This document shows, piece by piece, positions 53,265-64,000 of a DNA stretch of 64,000 nt. The stretch covers positions 3,658,001 through 3,722,000 of the forward strand of contig OX442319.1 in the NCBI GenBank assembly GCA_949358305.1, in the 5' to 3' direction. How positions within the stretch are numbered: the first letter of the stretch is position 1; the number at the start of each line of letters is the position of its first letter. The notes beneath the pieces are model-generated. The model was not told the origin of the DNA and ran no database searches. It saw only the letters and a list, made by a program, of their open reading frames with translations. The position numbers and the translations under genes are program-made. Source of the DNA: Strigamia acuminata (lineage: Eukaryota > Arthropoda > Chilopoda > Geophilomorpha > Linotaeniidae).

Positions 53265-53564
53265 ATAATCACATAATCAGATTTTTTGTTGGGCCCTCAA
53301 TAATTGAGTGATTATGATTATTGCAATAATCAAAGTAATCAACTGATCACTCATTTAATGAAACCCCTTATTGTTTACCACGCCACACATCGCACTTTCT
53401 CGTTCGTGCGCGATTACCGGTAAGTGCATTTCTATTACGTTTTGAAGGTATCAAAGTTTCTAAATACTTGAAAAATTTGAAAGATTTGCAGGTGATGGTT
53501 GAAGGCAAAGGAGATACTAATCTGTGGTTTTCTTTTGACTGCGTTTTAATTTTATGTTTTCTAG

Positions 53565-53728
53565 TTTATAAACAAAGGGTGCAATTGTGCTCGGGAGACG
53601 AACGTTAGGCCTAACAGACGAATTGCATTCACTGCGATTCTTGTCCACCAAGACAACTTTCGACTGGATTCTTTGCGATCAGGGATCTCTATGATCTCAC
53701 AAAGTATATTTTTTAAAAGCAGTTACAG
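53565..53728 (+). other. ZnF5 leader exon
   Basis: TTTTCTAG|TTTATAAACA ... CAGTTACAG|GTTTGT. The intron to the coding exon (53729-54265) is enlarged by a MITE. A first leader exon ends at donor CCG|GTAAGTG (53420). Confidence 0.72.
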
Positions 53729-53790
53729 GTTTGTAAAATTATTATTTATTTTTTTTTGAGCGGAGAAAAGCGAGCAGAAGAGTAGCGCTA

Positions 53791-54218
53791 CCGTCTTCCC
53801 TCGAATATAACGTCATGACGTTGTATTCAAGTTTTTTCGAAAATTGCCATTTTCGAAAGTTTATGCCTTTTCTCGAATATAACGTCAGTTCGAATACAAC
53901 GTCACTTCGAATACAACGTCATGACGTTATGTTCGAGTGCATTGACGGGTGCGATGCCGGGAAGTGTTGCGGGATGCGTTTTTTACAGGCGCGATGCCGG
54001 AAAAACGAATTTGATACGTATTAAAACGAATTGGATACAAATTTTGTAATTGAAATTTTCAATCAAATTTATTTTGCCAAATTACATGATACTTTCTGAT
54101 TTTTCAGAAGTTGCAAGAAAAAACTTGAATACAACGTCATGACGTTGTATTCGAATACAACGTCAGGTGTCGTTGTATTCGAACACAACGTCATGACGTT
54201 ATATTCGAGGGAAGACGG
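53791..54218. mobile_element. 428-bp MITE in the ZnF5 intron, TA target, empty site known
   Basis: Ends CCGTCTTCCCTCGAATATAA and its reverse complement, flanked by TA (53789-53790, 54219-54220). The same intron in ZnF3 reads GTAGCGCTAGGGTTGAGG without the element, so it is a verified empty site with TA duplicated. The arms carry repeated AACGTCATGACGTT words. Confidence 0.95.
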
Positions 54219-54320
54219 TAGGGTTGAGGAGCGGCTAAAAAATTATTTTTTTTTTTAAATTTTAGAAAAAGTTTATTTCAGCGTCATCTGGCATCATCTG
54301 CTAAAAGCTGAAAGTCAAAA

Positions 54321-54824
54321 ATGGAAAAACCACTCCAAAAATACAGTTGCAATTTGTGCAACTATTCGTGTTCATATTATTGTCTTTTGAAACAACACAT
54401 GCTCAGACACACTGGTGAAAAGCCTTTCAAATGTCAAACATGTTCACTTTTCTTTCGACTTAAACAATGCATGATTGTCCACATGAGAATTCATACTGCA
54501 GAAAAACCATTCAAGTGCCATTTGTGTGATTATTCCTGTATTAGAAGTGGCGATTTAAGGAAACATATTGCAATTCATACTGGAGAAAAACCATTCAAGT
54601 GCCATTGCATTCAAAGTGGGGATTTAAGAAGACATCTATTAACCCACACAGGAGAAAAACCATTCCCGTGCCATTTGTGTGATTATTCTTGCAATCAAAA
54701 TCAGAATTTAAGAAGACATCTATTAACCCACACAGGAGAAAAACCATTCAAGTGCCATTTGTGTGCTTATTCCAGTGTTCAAAGTGGGACTTTAAGAAGA
54801 CATTTAGCCATACATACAGGATAA
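54321..54824 (+). CDS. ZnF5: C2H2 zinc-finger protein, degenerating
   Basis: 167 residues. The family pair is followed by finger 3 (RSGDLRKH), a broken finger 4 (FKCHCIQSGDLRRH; a 15-bp deletion removes the second Cys and spacing), finger 5 (NQNQNLRRH) and finger 6 (VQSGTLRRH). It ends at the same TAA-for-GAA nonsense codon in the last linker as ZnF3, losing the cap finger. Linker 2 reads HTAEKPF. Five intact fingers remain, so it could still bind, but it carries more damage than any other copy. Counterpart of ZnF3 in the duplicated block, with six fewer finger positions. Confidence 0.8.
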   Translation: MEKPLQKYSCNLCNYSCSYYCLLKQHMLRHTGEKPFKCQTCSLFFRLKQCMIVHMRIHTAEKPFKCHLCDYSCIRSGDLRKHIAIHTGEKPFKCHCIQSGDLRRHLLTHTGEKPFPCHLCDYSCNQNQNLRRHLLTHTGEKPFKCHLCAYSSVQSGTLRRHLAIHTG

Positions 54825-55330
54825 AAGCCATTCCAGTTTCATTTGTGTGCTTATTGTTGTGTTCGAAATTATTCCTTTAAAAAACATTTAACAAAACATA
54901 CAAAGCAAAAATCACATTGTTCGTTAAGTTCATAATTCTGTAATAATTCAAATTTTAATTCAAATGACATTAGTTTTTTTTTACAACTCAAAAATTTTGT
55001 TTCTATTTGTTTAATCCACAAATCAAAACCTGCTACTTGCGGTGTTTGTATATTTTTCTCGTTTTATTTCCAATTTTTTATCTCAAGTGACACACGAAAA
55101 ACTTGTGCTTTATCTTGCAATCGAAATGGGAATTTGAAAATGCATTTAAAAATTCACACCGGCGAAAAACCATCTAATTGCCATTTGTGAGACCATATAT
55201 TCTTCCGTTCAAAGTGAAAATTCAAGGAGACATCTTTCAACCCATACTGGGGAGAAAACCCACCCAACCAAGTGTTATTTGAGTGATTTTTCCAGTTACC
55301 AAAATGAAAAAACATTTAACCGAGCTTACA
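54825..55330 (+). pseudogene. lost cap finger and 3' finger remnants of ZnF5
   Basis: 54825-54905 still resembles the cap finger (first Cys codon is TTT as in ZnF3) and ends in KKHLTKHTK. From 55113 a longer run of decayed fingers follows (RNGNLKMHLKIHTGEKPSNC, then SVQSENSRRHLSTH and a third), longer than after the other ZnF genes. It best shows that the 3' remnants were once real fingers. Confidence 0.75.
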
Positions 55331-55900
55331 CAAATGAAAAAATTTACCTTGTTCATAAGTCTTTGTGGTTATCCTAGATCACCAAAAATATAGCCTGTAA
55401 AGGAAAATAGTGTATAATAATAAAATGGGAAATGTATGCAGAATTAATAATAATAATAATAAAAAGACCTTTTTATATTTTATTGGAATGAAACAAAGTG
55501 GAATAAAACCACACAGATTATTTGATTTAACCTTGGACTAATAGAGAAAAACTAGTTACTCCGCCATTTTGTTGTTTCAAACACGGTAATATACAACTCG
55601 CCACCTTGTGAAAATATTTTGCACTATTCAGACAAACAAACAAGCAATACTGTATGAATGCATTTTATGTGTTTATCGATGCTTTGCGCTGATTTTAATT
55701 GCTTTTTGATAATATTTTTAAATGGTGAGAATGCTGGGTGAACAGGTTCGAATCCGCGACCAGTTTGCCTTTTATTATTAATTTTTTCAAAAAAAAAAAA
55801 GGATAATCAAAGTTTGTAAGGATTTAAAGCTTGCTCAATATCTGGTAACCATTCAATTACAAAGCATACACGATGATTTCTTTAATTCAAGTGAACATTG
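55331..55900. other. intergenic, no gene seen
   Basis: AT-rich. At 55753-55763 GGTTCGAATCC matches a tRNA B box, followed by GCGACC, but there is no A box or cloverleaf; perhaps a tRNA-derived scrap. Confidence 0.5.
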
Positions 55901-56942
55901 TGTCACGGTCCTGACTTTGAGCAGTAGAAATTTTCAAAATTTTGAGCGCATTTTGCGCCTTTCCTTTAATTTTCCCCTAATTTTATTGAGAAATTGTTCT
56001 AATTCCTTTAATTTATTTTATTTTTCCCAAATCTAAATTTATTATTTTATTTTATATTCTTTTCCTTATTTTTGACATTTATCTTTGATTTGGCCTGGTT
56101 TTAATCACCCCATCCAGACAATTCATGAGAATTCTGCAATAAGTTGATATAATCGCGCTTTAAATTTGCATATTTCACCCCTGATCGCCTGTTTTCTGCC
56201 CAGTCCCCATTGGGAATTGACTTGGCCTTTGACATGTGATCAGAGGTGACTTGTTTTGTCAAGACATTTTTGACAGAGAGAATAATTTTCGCCTTCGACT
56301 AGTCAACATCTTCTGTCTTAACTGGAAGATTTCCAAGTGCGATTTATGTTGCGTCTCAACGCATACGGTCATTATGCAGCCCGAATTCTCATGTTAGTCT
56401 AACTAACCACAACATTTATTATTTGCCCATTATTTGCGTACGAATTACTGGAAAAACGGCGTATTCGACGGTCTTAATTCGTCAATACATTCTATGCCAC
56501 GACTGTGACTTCCTCCTCAGCCTAGACATTTTGAACTCATACTCGTCTCAATTGCGTATTCATTTCATTATCGACGGTTCGACGACGTTGTCTGCGGTTT
56601 GGTACCTGTTTGCGCGTTCACCCAACGTTTGCGCGTGTCCAGGAGAAGAAATATACTCTTCGTAAGTACGCCTAGCATATGACGACATTTTCCCTAGTGA
56701 AGAGCGATATTTTGGTCTTAAATTCGAAGTCTCAACGTTCGCCATTTTGTACGGCGCCCGAATTGAATCCTGCACCCATAAAATACAGATTTCACGAATA
56801 GACGCTGTCTTAACCTAGCTACCACCCCCGGCAAAGTTTTAAGAGTTGCAGCGCCTGCGAACCTAAATTTTCTGGTTATTACAATCCCTGGAAATTCTTA
56901 AATTTCCGAAACCATTGTTAAAAAGTCGACTACGACGTGACA
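55901..56942 (+). repeat. Gypsy-3 candidate 5' LTR
   Basis: Begins TGTCACG and ends CGTGACA, a 7-bp inverted terminal pair of the TG...CA type, immediately before the primer-site-like sequence. No second copy in the window to confirm it. Confidence 0.55.
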
Positions 56943-57092
56943 ATCTTGGCGAGCTAGACAAGATTCAACTCGAAACGTGTTCTAAGAGAACACAAACCAC
57001 CATTTTCTTCAGTGAAGACTACGCAAGTATAGGTTGTTATATTTATTTAATTAATTACTTATTTTTGCCGGCACACATATTATTATTTCAAC

Positions 57093-58547
57093 ATGGCTTC
57101 ACGCGACACTTTGTCGCAATCCAGTGTTTCGGACGTAGAAGCCGAACAAGCGCATACTTTGCCACTTCCAGACTCACCAGTACATGAGCCAGACCAACAG
57201 CAGGATCTATTGGTACAACCAATATCCACAGACGTACCATTTTCCAATCCTTGGAGGACATATGCTCAAATGGAAGCGGATCAACTCCAACATGAACGGG
57301 AAGCGGCTGCGGCACGGGATCAATGGGAGGAAAATAGACGCCATTTGCAGGAATCACTCATGGAAAGAAGACGAGTTGTGGACGGGATGCGAGCGGTTCG
57401 AGAAGAAATTCAACGAGGACCACCGCCTCCTTATCATCCCGTATTTATGCAACCGGAACCACAGCAACATCAAAGGAGTCCACCTGCATTGACGATGGAA
57501 GCATTGATGAGAGTATTACGAGAGGATAGAAGGGAGTTACAACACGAACTTCGCCAGGAGTTGCTCGAATCGATGAGGCAAATTAGGCGCGAGCTGAACG
57601 ACAGAGTGGAGGAATTTATCCATTCGCACAACGAGCGAACTCAGCCTGAACCACCAGCACCAGAAGCAGGTTCAGGGGCCACACGTCGTGGTCGAGAGGG
57701 CGCTCGGGGAGCCGACTTTTCTTTTGGAGATACTGGACGTGCGTCAGGACCACGACGCACTGGCTCTTATTCTCCGAGACGACGCCAACAACATTCACAA
57801 CAGGGAGACACGACTTTCAACGTTCCACGGGACCCACCAACAAATCCTGACCCGGATTCCGCTCAAAGAGGTAGTCAAGGCATACCACTCAGCGCCTCAA
57901 GACAGCACCCTCACACGAGATCTCAACTCTCGTTGGAGTCGGAAGATCAGCGTCAAGCCGCTCAGGTTGGAAGGTATAAACTTAAAGTTGAAAAAATTCC
58001 ATACTTTGACCCGGATGAAGCTACTTTCGACACAGTGGACTTGTTCCTAGGTAAGCTATATGCGCACATGTTTACCATGGGAGCACCGGAAGGAATATAT
58101 TTGAAAGTATACGTGGTTCTCGCGCTTCGAAATAGAGCGCAACGTTGGTGGATGGCTCTAACTCCAAAACCAAACAATTGGGAGGACTTTGAATTAGTTT
58201 TCAGGCAGGTATTTTCCATTAATTCAGCTTTAGCTAATGTTAAGTTGTCTCAGCGCAAACAAAAGCCAGGGGAATCAACTATGTCGTTCCTCAGCGAGAT
58301 GATTCATTATTTAAATATTGCTGGATACAAGGACAAGGGCTTGCAGTGGGAACGAGTTCAGGGCATGATGCAAACTCAAGTCGTACAATTAATGCGCTCT
58401 TGGTGCATCAGGACGATCGACGACGCAGTCAAAATGGGCAACGACGTCGACAATCGCCTTCAGTTGGACTCGTTGCGGACTTTCGAGTACAAACAGTGCG
58501 GAGTTTCGGACCAGGATATGCCTTTACCCGCAGGAGTGGGACCTGCC
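57093..58547 (+). CDS. Gypsy-3 gag, truncated by satellite
   Basis: A frame from the ATG at 57093. A charged coiled-coil-like N-terminal half (EREAAAARDQWEENRRHLQE; DRRELQHELRQELLESMRQI) and an Arg-rich segment are followed by a gag capsid-type core near residues 320-420 (NRAQRWWMALTPKPNNWEDF; KQKPGESTMSFLSEMIHYLN). The frame continues to 58598, but the last ~17 codons are read from satellite DNA (WRKSQKLKKFQKRAG). No zinc knuckle remains; it would lie downstream. A non-functional fragment unless the satellite is an assembly or element-internal feature. Confidence 0.82.
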
Positions 58548-61500
58548 GTATGGAGAAAAAGCCAAAAATTGAAAAAGTTCCAGAAACGTGCTGGTTAGAC
58601 GTAAAATGAGCTGAAAAATCGATTCCCGTGTGCGCAATTTGCATATCTGGCACTGTTGCAGAGATATAAGCAAAAAACAGACTTTTTGAACAGAAAAAGT
58701 GGTGTATCTCTGCAACGGTGCCAGATATGCAAATTCCGCCAACGGGAATCGACTTTTTAGCGCATTTTACATGTCTTAAGCATGTTTTTGGCACTTTTTA
58801 AAATTTGTCAAAAAAGCAAAGGCTAATGTATGGAGAAATGGCCAAAAATTGAAAAAGTTCCAGAAACGTGCTGGTTAGACGTAAAATGAGCTGAAAAATC
58901 GATTCCCGTGTGCGCAATTTGCATATCTGGCACTGTTGCAGAGATATAAGCAAAAAACTGACTTTTTGAACAGAAAAAGTGGTGTATCTCTGCAACGGTG
59001 CCAGATATGCAAATTCCGCCAACGGGAATCGACTTTTTAGCGCATTTTATACGTCTTAAGCATGTTTTTGGCACTTTTTAAAATTTGTCAAAAAAGCAAA
59101 GGCTAATGTATGGAGAAATGGCCAAAAATTGAAAAAGTTCCAGAAACGTGCTGGTTAGACGTAAAATGAGCTGAAAAATCGATTCCCGTGTGCGCAATTT
59201 GCATATCTGGCACTGTTGCAGAGATATAAGCAAAAAACTGACTTTTTGAACAGAAAAAGTGGTGTATCTCTGCAACGGTGCCAGATATGCAAATTCCGCC
59301 AACGGGAATCGACTTTTTAGCGCATTTTATACGTCTTAAGCATGTTTTTGGCACTTTTTAAAATTTGTCAAAAAAGCAAAGGCTAATGTATGGAGAAATG
59401 GCCAAAAATTGAAAAAGTTCCAGAAACGTGCTGGTTAGACGTAAAATGAGCTGAAAAATCGATTCCCGTGTGCGCAATTTGCATATCTGGCACTGTTGCA
59501 GAGATATAAGCAAAAAACTGACTTTTTGAACAGAAAAAGTGGTGTATCTCTGCAACGGTGCCAGATATGCAAATTCCGCCAACGGGAATCGACTTTTTAG
59601 CGCATTTTATACGTCTTAAGCATGTTTTTGGCACTTTTTAAAATTTGTCAAAAAAGCAAAGGCTAATGTATGGAGAAATGGCCAAAAATTGAAAAAGTTC
59701 CAGAAACGTGCTGGTTAGACGTAAAATGAGCTGAAAAATCGATTCCCGTGTGCGCAATTTGCATATCTGGCACTGTTGCAGAGATATAAGCAAAAAACTG
59801 ACTTTTTGAACAGAAAAAGTGGTGTATCTCTGCAACGGTGCCAGATATGCAAATTCCGCCAACGGGAATCGACTTTTTAGCGCATTTTATACGTCTTAAG
59901 CATGTTTTTGGCACTTTTTAAAATTTGTCAAAAAAGCAAAGGCTAATGTATGGAGAAATGGCCAAAAATTGAAAAAGTTCCAGAAACGTGCTGGTTAGAC
60001 GTAAAATGAGCTGAAAAATCGATTCCCGTGTGCGCAATTTGCATATCTGGCACTGTTGCAGAGATATAAGCAAAAAACTGACTTTTTGAACAGAAAAAGT
60101 GGTGTATCTCTGCAACGGTGCCAGATATGCAAATTCCGCCAACGGGAATCGACTTTTTAGCGCATTTTATACGTCTTAAGCATGTTTTTGGCACTTTTTA
60201 AAATTTGTCAAAAAAGCAAAGGCTAATGTATGGAGAAATGGCCAAAAATTGAAAAAGTTCCAGAAACGTGCTGGTTAGACGTAAAATGAGCTGAAAAATC
60301 GATTCCCGTGTGCGCAATTTGCATATCTGGCACTGTTGCAGAGATATAAGCAAAAAACTGACTTTTTGAACAGAAAAAGTGGTGTATCTCTGCAACGGTG
60401 CCAGATATGCAAATTCCGCCAACGGGAATCGACTTTTTAGCGCATTTTATACGTCTTAAGCATGTTTTTGGCACTTTTTAAAATTTGTCAAAAAAGCAAA
60501 GGCTAATGTATGGAGAAATGGCCAAAAATTGAAAAAGTTCCAGAAACGTGCTGGTTAGACGTAAAATGAGCTGAAAAATCGATTCCCGTGTGCGCAATTT
60601 GCATATCTGGCACTGTTGCAGAGATATAAGCAAAAAACTGACTTTTTGAACAGAAAAAGTGGTGTATCTCTGCAACGGTGCCAGATATGCAAATTCCGCC
60701 AACGGGAATCGACTTTTTAGCGCATTTTATACGTCTTAAGCATGTTTTTGGCACTTTTTAAAATTTGTCAAAAAAGCAAAGGCTAATGTATGGAGAAATG
60801 GCCAAAAATTGAAAAAGTTCCAGAAACGTGCTGGTTAGACGTAAAATGAGCTGAAAAATCGATTCCCGTGTGCGCAATTTGCATATCTGGCACTGTTGCA
60901 GAGATATAAGCAAAAAACTGACTTTTTGAACAGAAAAAGTGGTGTATCTCTGCAACGGTGCCAGATATGCAAATTCCGCCAACGGGAATCGACTTTTTAG
61001 CGCATTTTATACGTCTTAAGCATGTTTTTGGCACTTTTTAAAATTTGTCAAAAAAGCAAAGGCTAATGTATGGAGAAATGGCCAAAAATTGAAAAAGTTC
61101 CAGAAACGTGCTGGTTAGACGTAAAATGAGCTGAAAAATCGATTCCCGTGTGCGCAATTTGCATATCTGGCACTGTTGCAGAGATATAAGCAAAAAACTG
61201 ACTTTTTGAACAGAAAAAGTGGTGTATCTCTGCAACGGTGCCAGATATGCAAATTCCGCCAACGGGAATCGACTTTTTAGCGCATTTTATACGTCTTAAG
61301 CATGTTTTTGGCACTTTTTAAAATTTGTCAAAAAAGCAAAGGCTAATGTATGGAGAAATGGCCAAAAATTGAAAAAGTTCCAGAAACGTGCTGGTTAGAC
61401 GTAAAATGAGCTGAAAAATCGATTCCCGTGTGCGCAATTTGCATATCTGGCACTGTTGCAGAGATATAAGCAAAAAACAGACTTTTTGAACAGAAAAAGT

Positions 61501-64000
61501 GGTGTATCTCTGCAACGGTGCCAGATATGCAAATTCCGCCAACGGGAATCGACTTTTTAGCGCATTTTACATGTCTTAAGCATGTTTTTGGCACTTTTTA
61601 AAATTTGTCAAAAAAGCAAAGGCTAATGTATGGAGAAATGGCCAAAAATTGAAAAAGTTCCAGAAACGTGCTGGTTAGACGTAAAATGAGCTGAAAAATC
61701 GATTCCCGTGTGCGCAATTTGCATATCTGGCACTGTTGCAGAGATATAAGCAAAAAACTGACTTTTTGAACAGAAAAAGTGGTGTATCTCTGCAACGGTG
61801 CCAGATATGCAAATTCCGCCAACGGGAATCGACTTTTTAGCGCATTTTATACGTCTTAAGCATGTTTTTGGCACTTTTTAAAATTTGTCAAAAAAGCAAA
61901 GGCTAATGTATGGAGAAATGGCCAAAAATTGAAAAAGTTCCAGAAACGTGCTGGTTAGACGTAAAATGAGCTGAAAAATCGATTCCCGTGTGCGCAATTT
62001 GCATATCTGGCACTGTTGCAGAGATATAAGCAAAAAACTGACTTTTTGAACAGAAAAAGTGGTGTATCTCTGCAACGGTGCCAGATATGCAAATTCCGCC
62101 AACGGGAATCGACTTTTTAGCGCATTTTATACGTCTTAAGCATGTTTTTGGCACTTTTTAAAATTTGTCAAAAAAGCAAAGGCTAATGTATGGAGAAATG
62201 GCCAAAAATTGAAAAAGTTCCAGAAACGTGCTGGTTAGACGTAAAATGAGCTGAAAAATCGATTCCCGTGTGCGCAATTTGCATATCTGGCACTGTTGCA
62301 GAGATATAAGCAAAAAACTGACTTTTTGAACAGAAAAAGTGGTGTATCTCTGCAACGGTGCCAGATATGCAAATTCCGCCAACGGGAATCGACTTTTTAG
62401 CGCATTTTATACGTCTTAAGCATGTTTTTGGCACTTTTTAAAATTTGTCAAAAAAGCAAAGGCTAATGTATGGAGAAATGGCCAAAAATTGAAAAAGTTC
62501 CAGAAACGTGCTGGTTAGACGTAAAATGAGCTGAAAAATCGATTCCCGTGTGCGCAATTTGCATATCTTGCACTGTTGCAGAGATATAAGCAAAAAACTG
62601 ACTTTTTGAACAGAAAAAGTGGTGTATCTCTGCAACGGTGCCAGATATGCAAATTCCGCCAACGGGAATCGACTTTTTAGCGCATTTTATACGTCTTAAG
62701 CATGTTTTTGGCACTTTTTAAAATTTGTCAAAAAAGCAAAGGCTAATGTATGGAGAAATGGCCAAAAATTGAAAAAGTTCCAGAAACGTGCTGGTTAGAC
62801 GTAAAATGAGCTGAAAAATCGATTCCCGTGTGCGCAATTTGCATATCTGGCACTGTTGCAGAGATATAAGCAAAAAACAGACTTTTTGAACAGAAAAAGT
62901 GGTGTATCTCTGCAACGGTGCCAGATATGCAAATTCCGCCAACGGGAATCGACTTTTTAGCGCATTTTACATGTCTTAAGCATGTTTTTGGCACTTTTTA
63001 AAATTTGTCAAAAAAGCAAAGGCTAATGTATGGAGAAATGGCCAAAAATTGAAAAAGTTCCAGAAACGTGCTGGTTAGACGTAAAATGAGCTGAAAAATC
63101 GATTCCCGTGTGCGCAATTTGCATATCTGGCACTGTTGCAGAGATATAAGCAAAAAACCGACTTTTTGAACAGAAAAAGTGGTGTATCTCTGCAACGGTG
63201 CCAGATATGCAAATTCCGCCAACGGGAATCGACTTTTTAGCGCATTTTATACGTCTTAAGCATGTTTTTGGCACTTTTTAAAATTTGTCAAAAAAGCAAA
63301 GGCTAATGTATGGAGAAATGGCCAAAAATTGAAAAAGTTCCAGAAACGTGCTGGTTAGACGTAAAATGAGCTGAAAAATCGATTCCCGTGTGCGCAATTT
63401 GCATATCTTGCACTGTTGCAGAGATATAAGCAAAAAACTGACTTTTTGAACAGAAAAAGTGGTGTATCTCTGCAACGGTGCCAGATATGCAAATTCCGCC
63501 AACGGGAATCGACTTTTTAGCGCATTTTATACGTCTTAAGCATGTTTTTGGCACTTTTTAAAATTTGTCAAAAAAGCAAAGGCTAATGTATGGAGAAATG
63601 GCCAAAAATTGAAAAAGTTCCAGAAACGTGCTGGTTAGACGTAAAATGAGCTGAAAAATCGATTCCCGTGTGCGCAATTTGCATATCTGGCACTGTTGCA
63701 GAGATATAAGCAAAAAACAGACTTTTTGAACAGAAAAAGTGGTGTATCTCTGCAACGGTGCCAGATATGCAAATTCCGCCAACGGGAATCGACTTTTTAG
63801 CGCATTTTACATGTCTTAAGCATGTTTTTGGCACTTTTTAAAATTTGTCAAAAAAGCAAAGGCTAATGTATGGAGAAATGGCCAAAAATTGAAAAAGTTC
63901 CAGAAACGTGCTGGTTAGACGTAAAATGAGCTGAAAAATCGATTCCCGTGTGCGCAATTTGCATATCTGGCACTGTTGCAGAGATATAAGCAAAAAACCG
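58548..64000. repeat. 280-bp satellite, ~19.5 copies to the window end
   Basis: Strict 280-bp period; monomers start with GTATGGAGAAA at 58548, 58828 and so on. Each monomer contains an imperfect ~66-bp inverted repeat (TAAAATGAGCTGAAAAATCG ... GATTTGCATATCTGGC words on one arm, their complement on the other) around a ~40-bp loop. Identity among copies is very high. Diagnostic variants: CAAAAAACAG with ACATGTCTT (58548, 61348, 62748, 63588), TCTTGCACTG (62468, 63308) and AAAACCG (63028, 63868). The repeated 74- and 83-codon minus-strand frames are monomer artefacts. Confidence 0.98.

Larger units (their letters stand above)
47809..53368. mobile_element. MITE split by a Copia element
   Basis: Ends AGGGGTTTCATTAAATGAGT and its reverse complement lie at 47809 and 53368, flanked by TA. 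Removing the Copia insertion leaves a ~590-bp MITE related in its ends to 11473-11792. The internal ends carry many TGATTA/TAATCA words (repeated inverted copies). It sits in the ZnF5 first leader exon region; the uninterrupted version is seen upstream of ZnF2 (GTGACATTGTTTACCACGCC). Confidence 0.82.
55901..58547 (+). mobile_element. Gypsy-3: 5' part of a Ty3/Gypsy element
   Basis: A candidate 1042-bp 5' LTR, a TGG-starting site 4 bp inside it (TGGCGAGCTAGACAAGAT at 56947) and a plus-strand gag frame. Pol and the 3' LTR are absent because satellite begins inside the gag frame at 58548. Without the second LTR the outer boundary rests on the TGTCACG...CGTGACA ends only. Confidence 0.7.

Noticed and set aside
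55740-55770. tRNA gene or SINE head suggested by GGTTCGAATCC
   Set aside because: Only a B box; no A box, acceptor pairing or anticodon arm.
58429-63834. Repeated 74- and 83-codon minus-strand frames every 280 bp
   Set aside because: Products of the satellite monomer period; two overlapping frames per monomer, no coding evidence.

Overview
The window is nuclear DNA of an invertebrate animal. Support comes from C2H2 zinc-finger genes with TGEKP linkers, spliced NACHT-ATPase (NLR-like) genes, DEG/ENaC channel remnants, Ty3/Gypsy and Ty1/Copia retrotransposons, TA- and TTAA-flanked MITEs, large satellites and a eukaryotic tRNA-Glu gene. I cannot name the phylum from sequence alone. NACHT receptors together with DEG/ENaC channels indicate Metazoa, and the DNA is AT-rich outside the transposons.

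Layout. 1-3280: an 11-bp satellite that flips strand near 280 and breaks up near 2985. 3281-3810: MITE. 3960-9832: Gypsy-1, minus strand, 194-bp LTRs, pol broken by a frameshift. 9833-10747: fold-back element. 10750-14470: sparse DNA with two DEG/ENaC C-terminal remnants, three minisatellite/tandem blocks and two MITEs. 14470-55350: a cluster of five plus-strand C2H2 genes (ZnF1-5) alternating with minus-strand NACHT genes (two full-length, two relics). It is interrupted by Gypsy-2 (11.8 kb, gag + pol + a spliced third ORF), a Copia element nested in a MITE, other MITEs and a tRNA-Glu gene. 55901-58547: 5' LTR and gag of Gypsy-3, cut off by a 280-bp satellite that runs to the window end.

How the genes relate. 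The zinc-finger genes share a non-coding leader exon, the same first two fingers and a decayed finger remnant in the 3' region. The NACHT genes share a four-exon structure with every intron in phase 1. NACHT and ZnF genes stand head-to-head across a shared intergenic region in at least two places, and the block NACHT-ZnF-ZnF has been duplicated (about 21.9-39.8 kb and 40.8-55.3 kb). The strongest candidates for something new are this alternating NACHT/zinc-finger module and Gypsy-2. Gypsy-2 has a textbook -1 frameshift signal (A AAA AAC heptamer, 6-nt spacer, 11-bp stem) between gag and pol, and a spliced ~947-residue third protein that does not look like an envelope.
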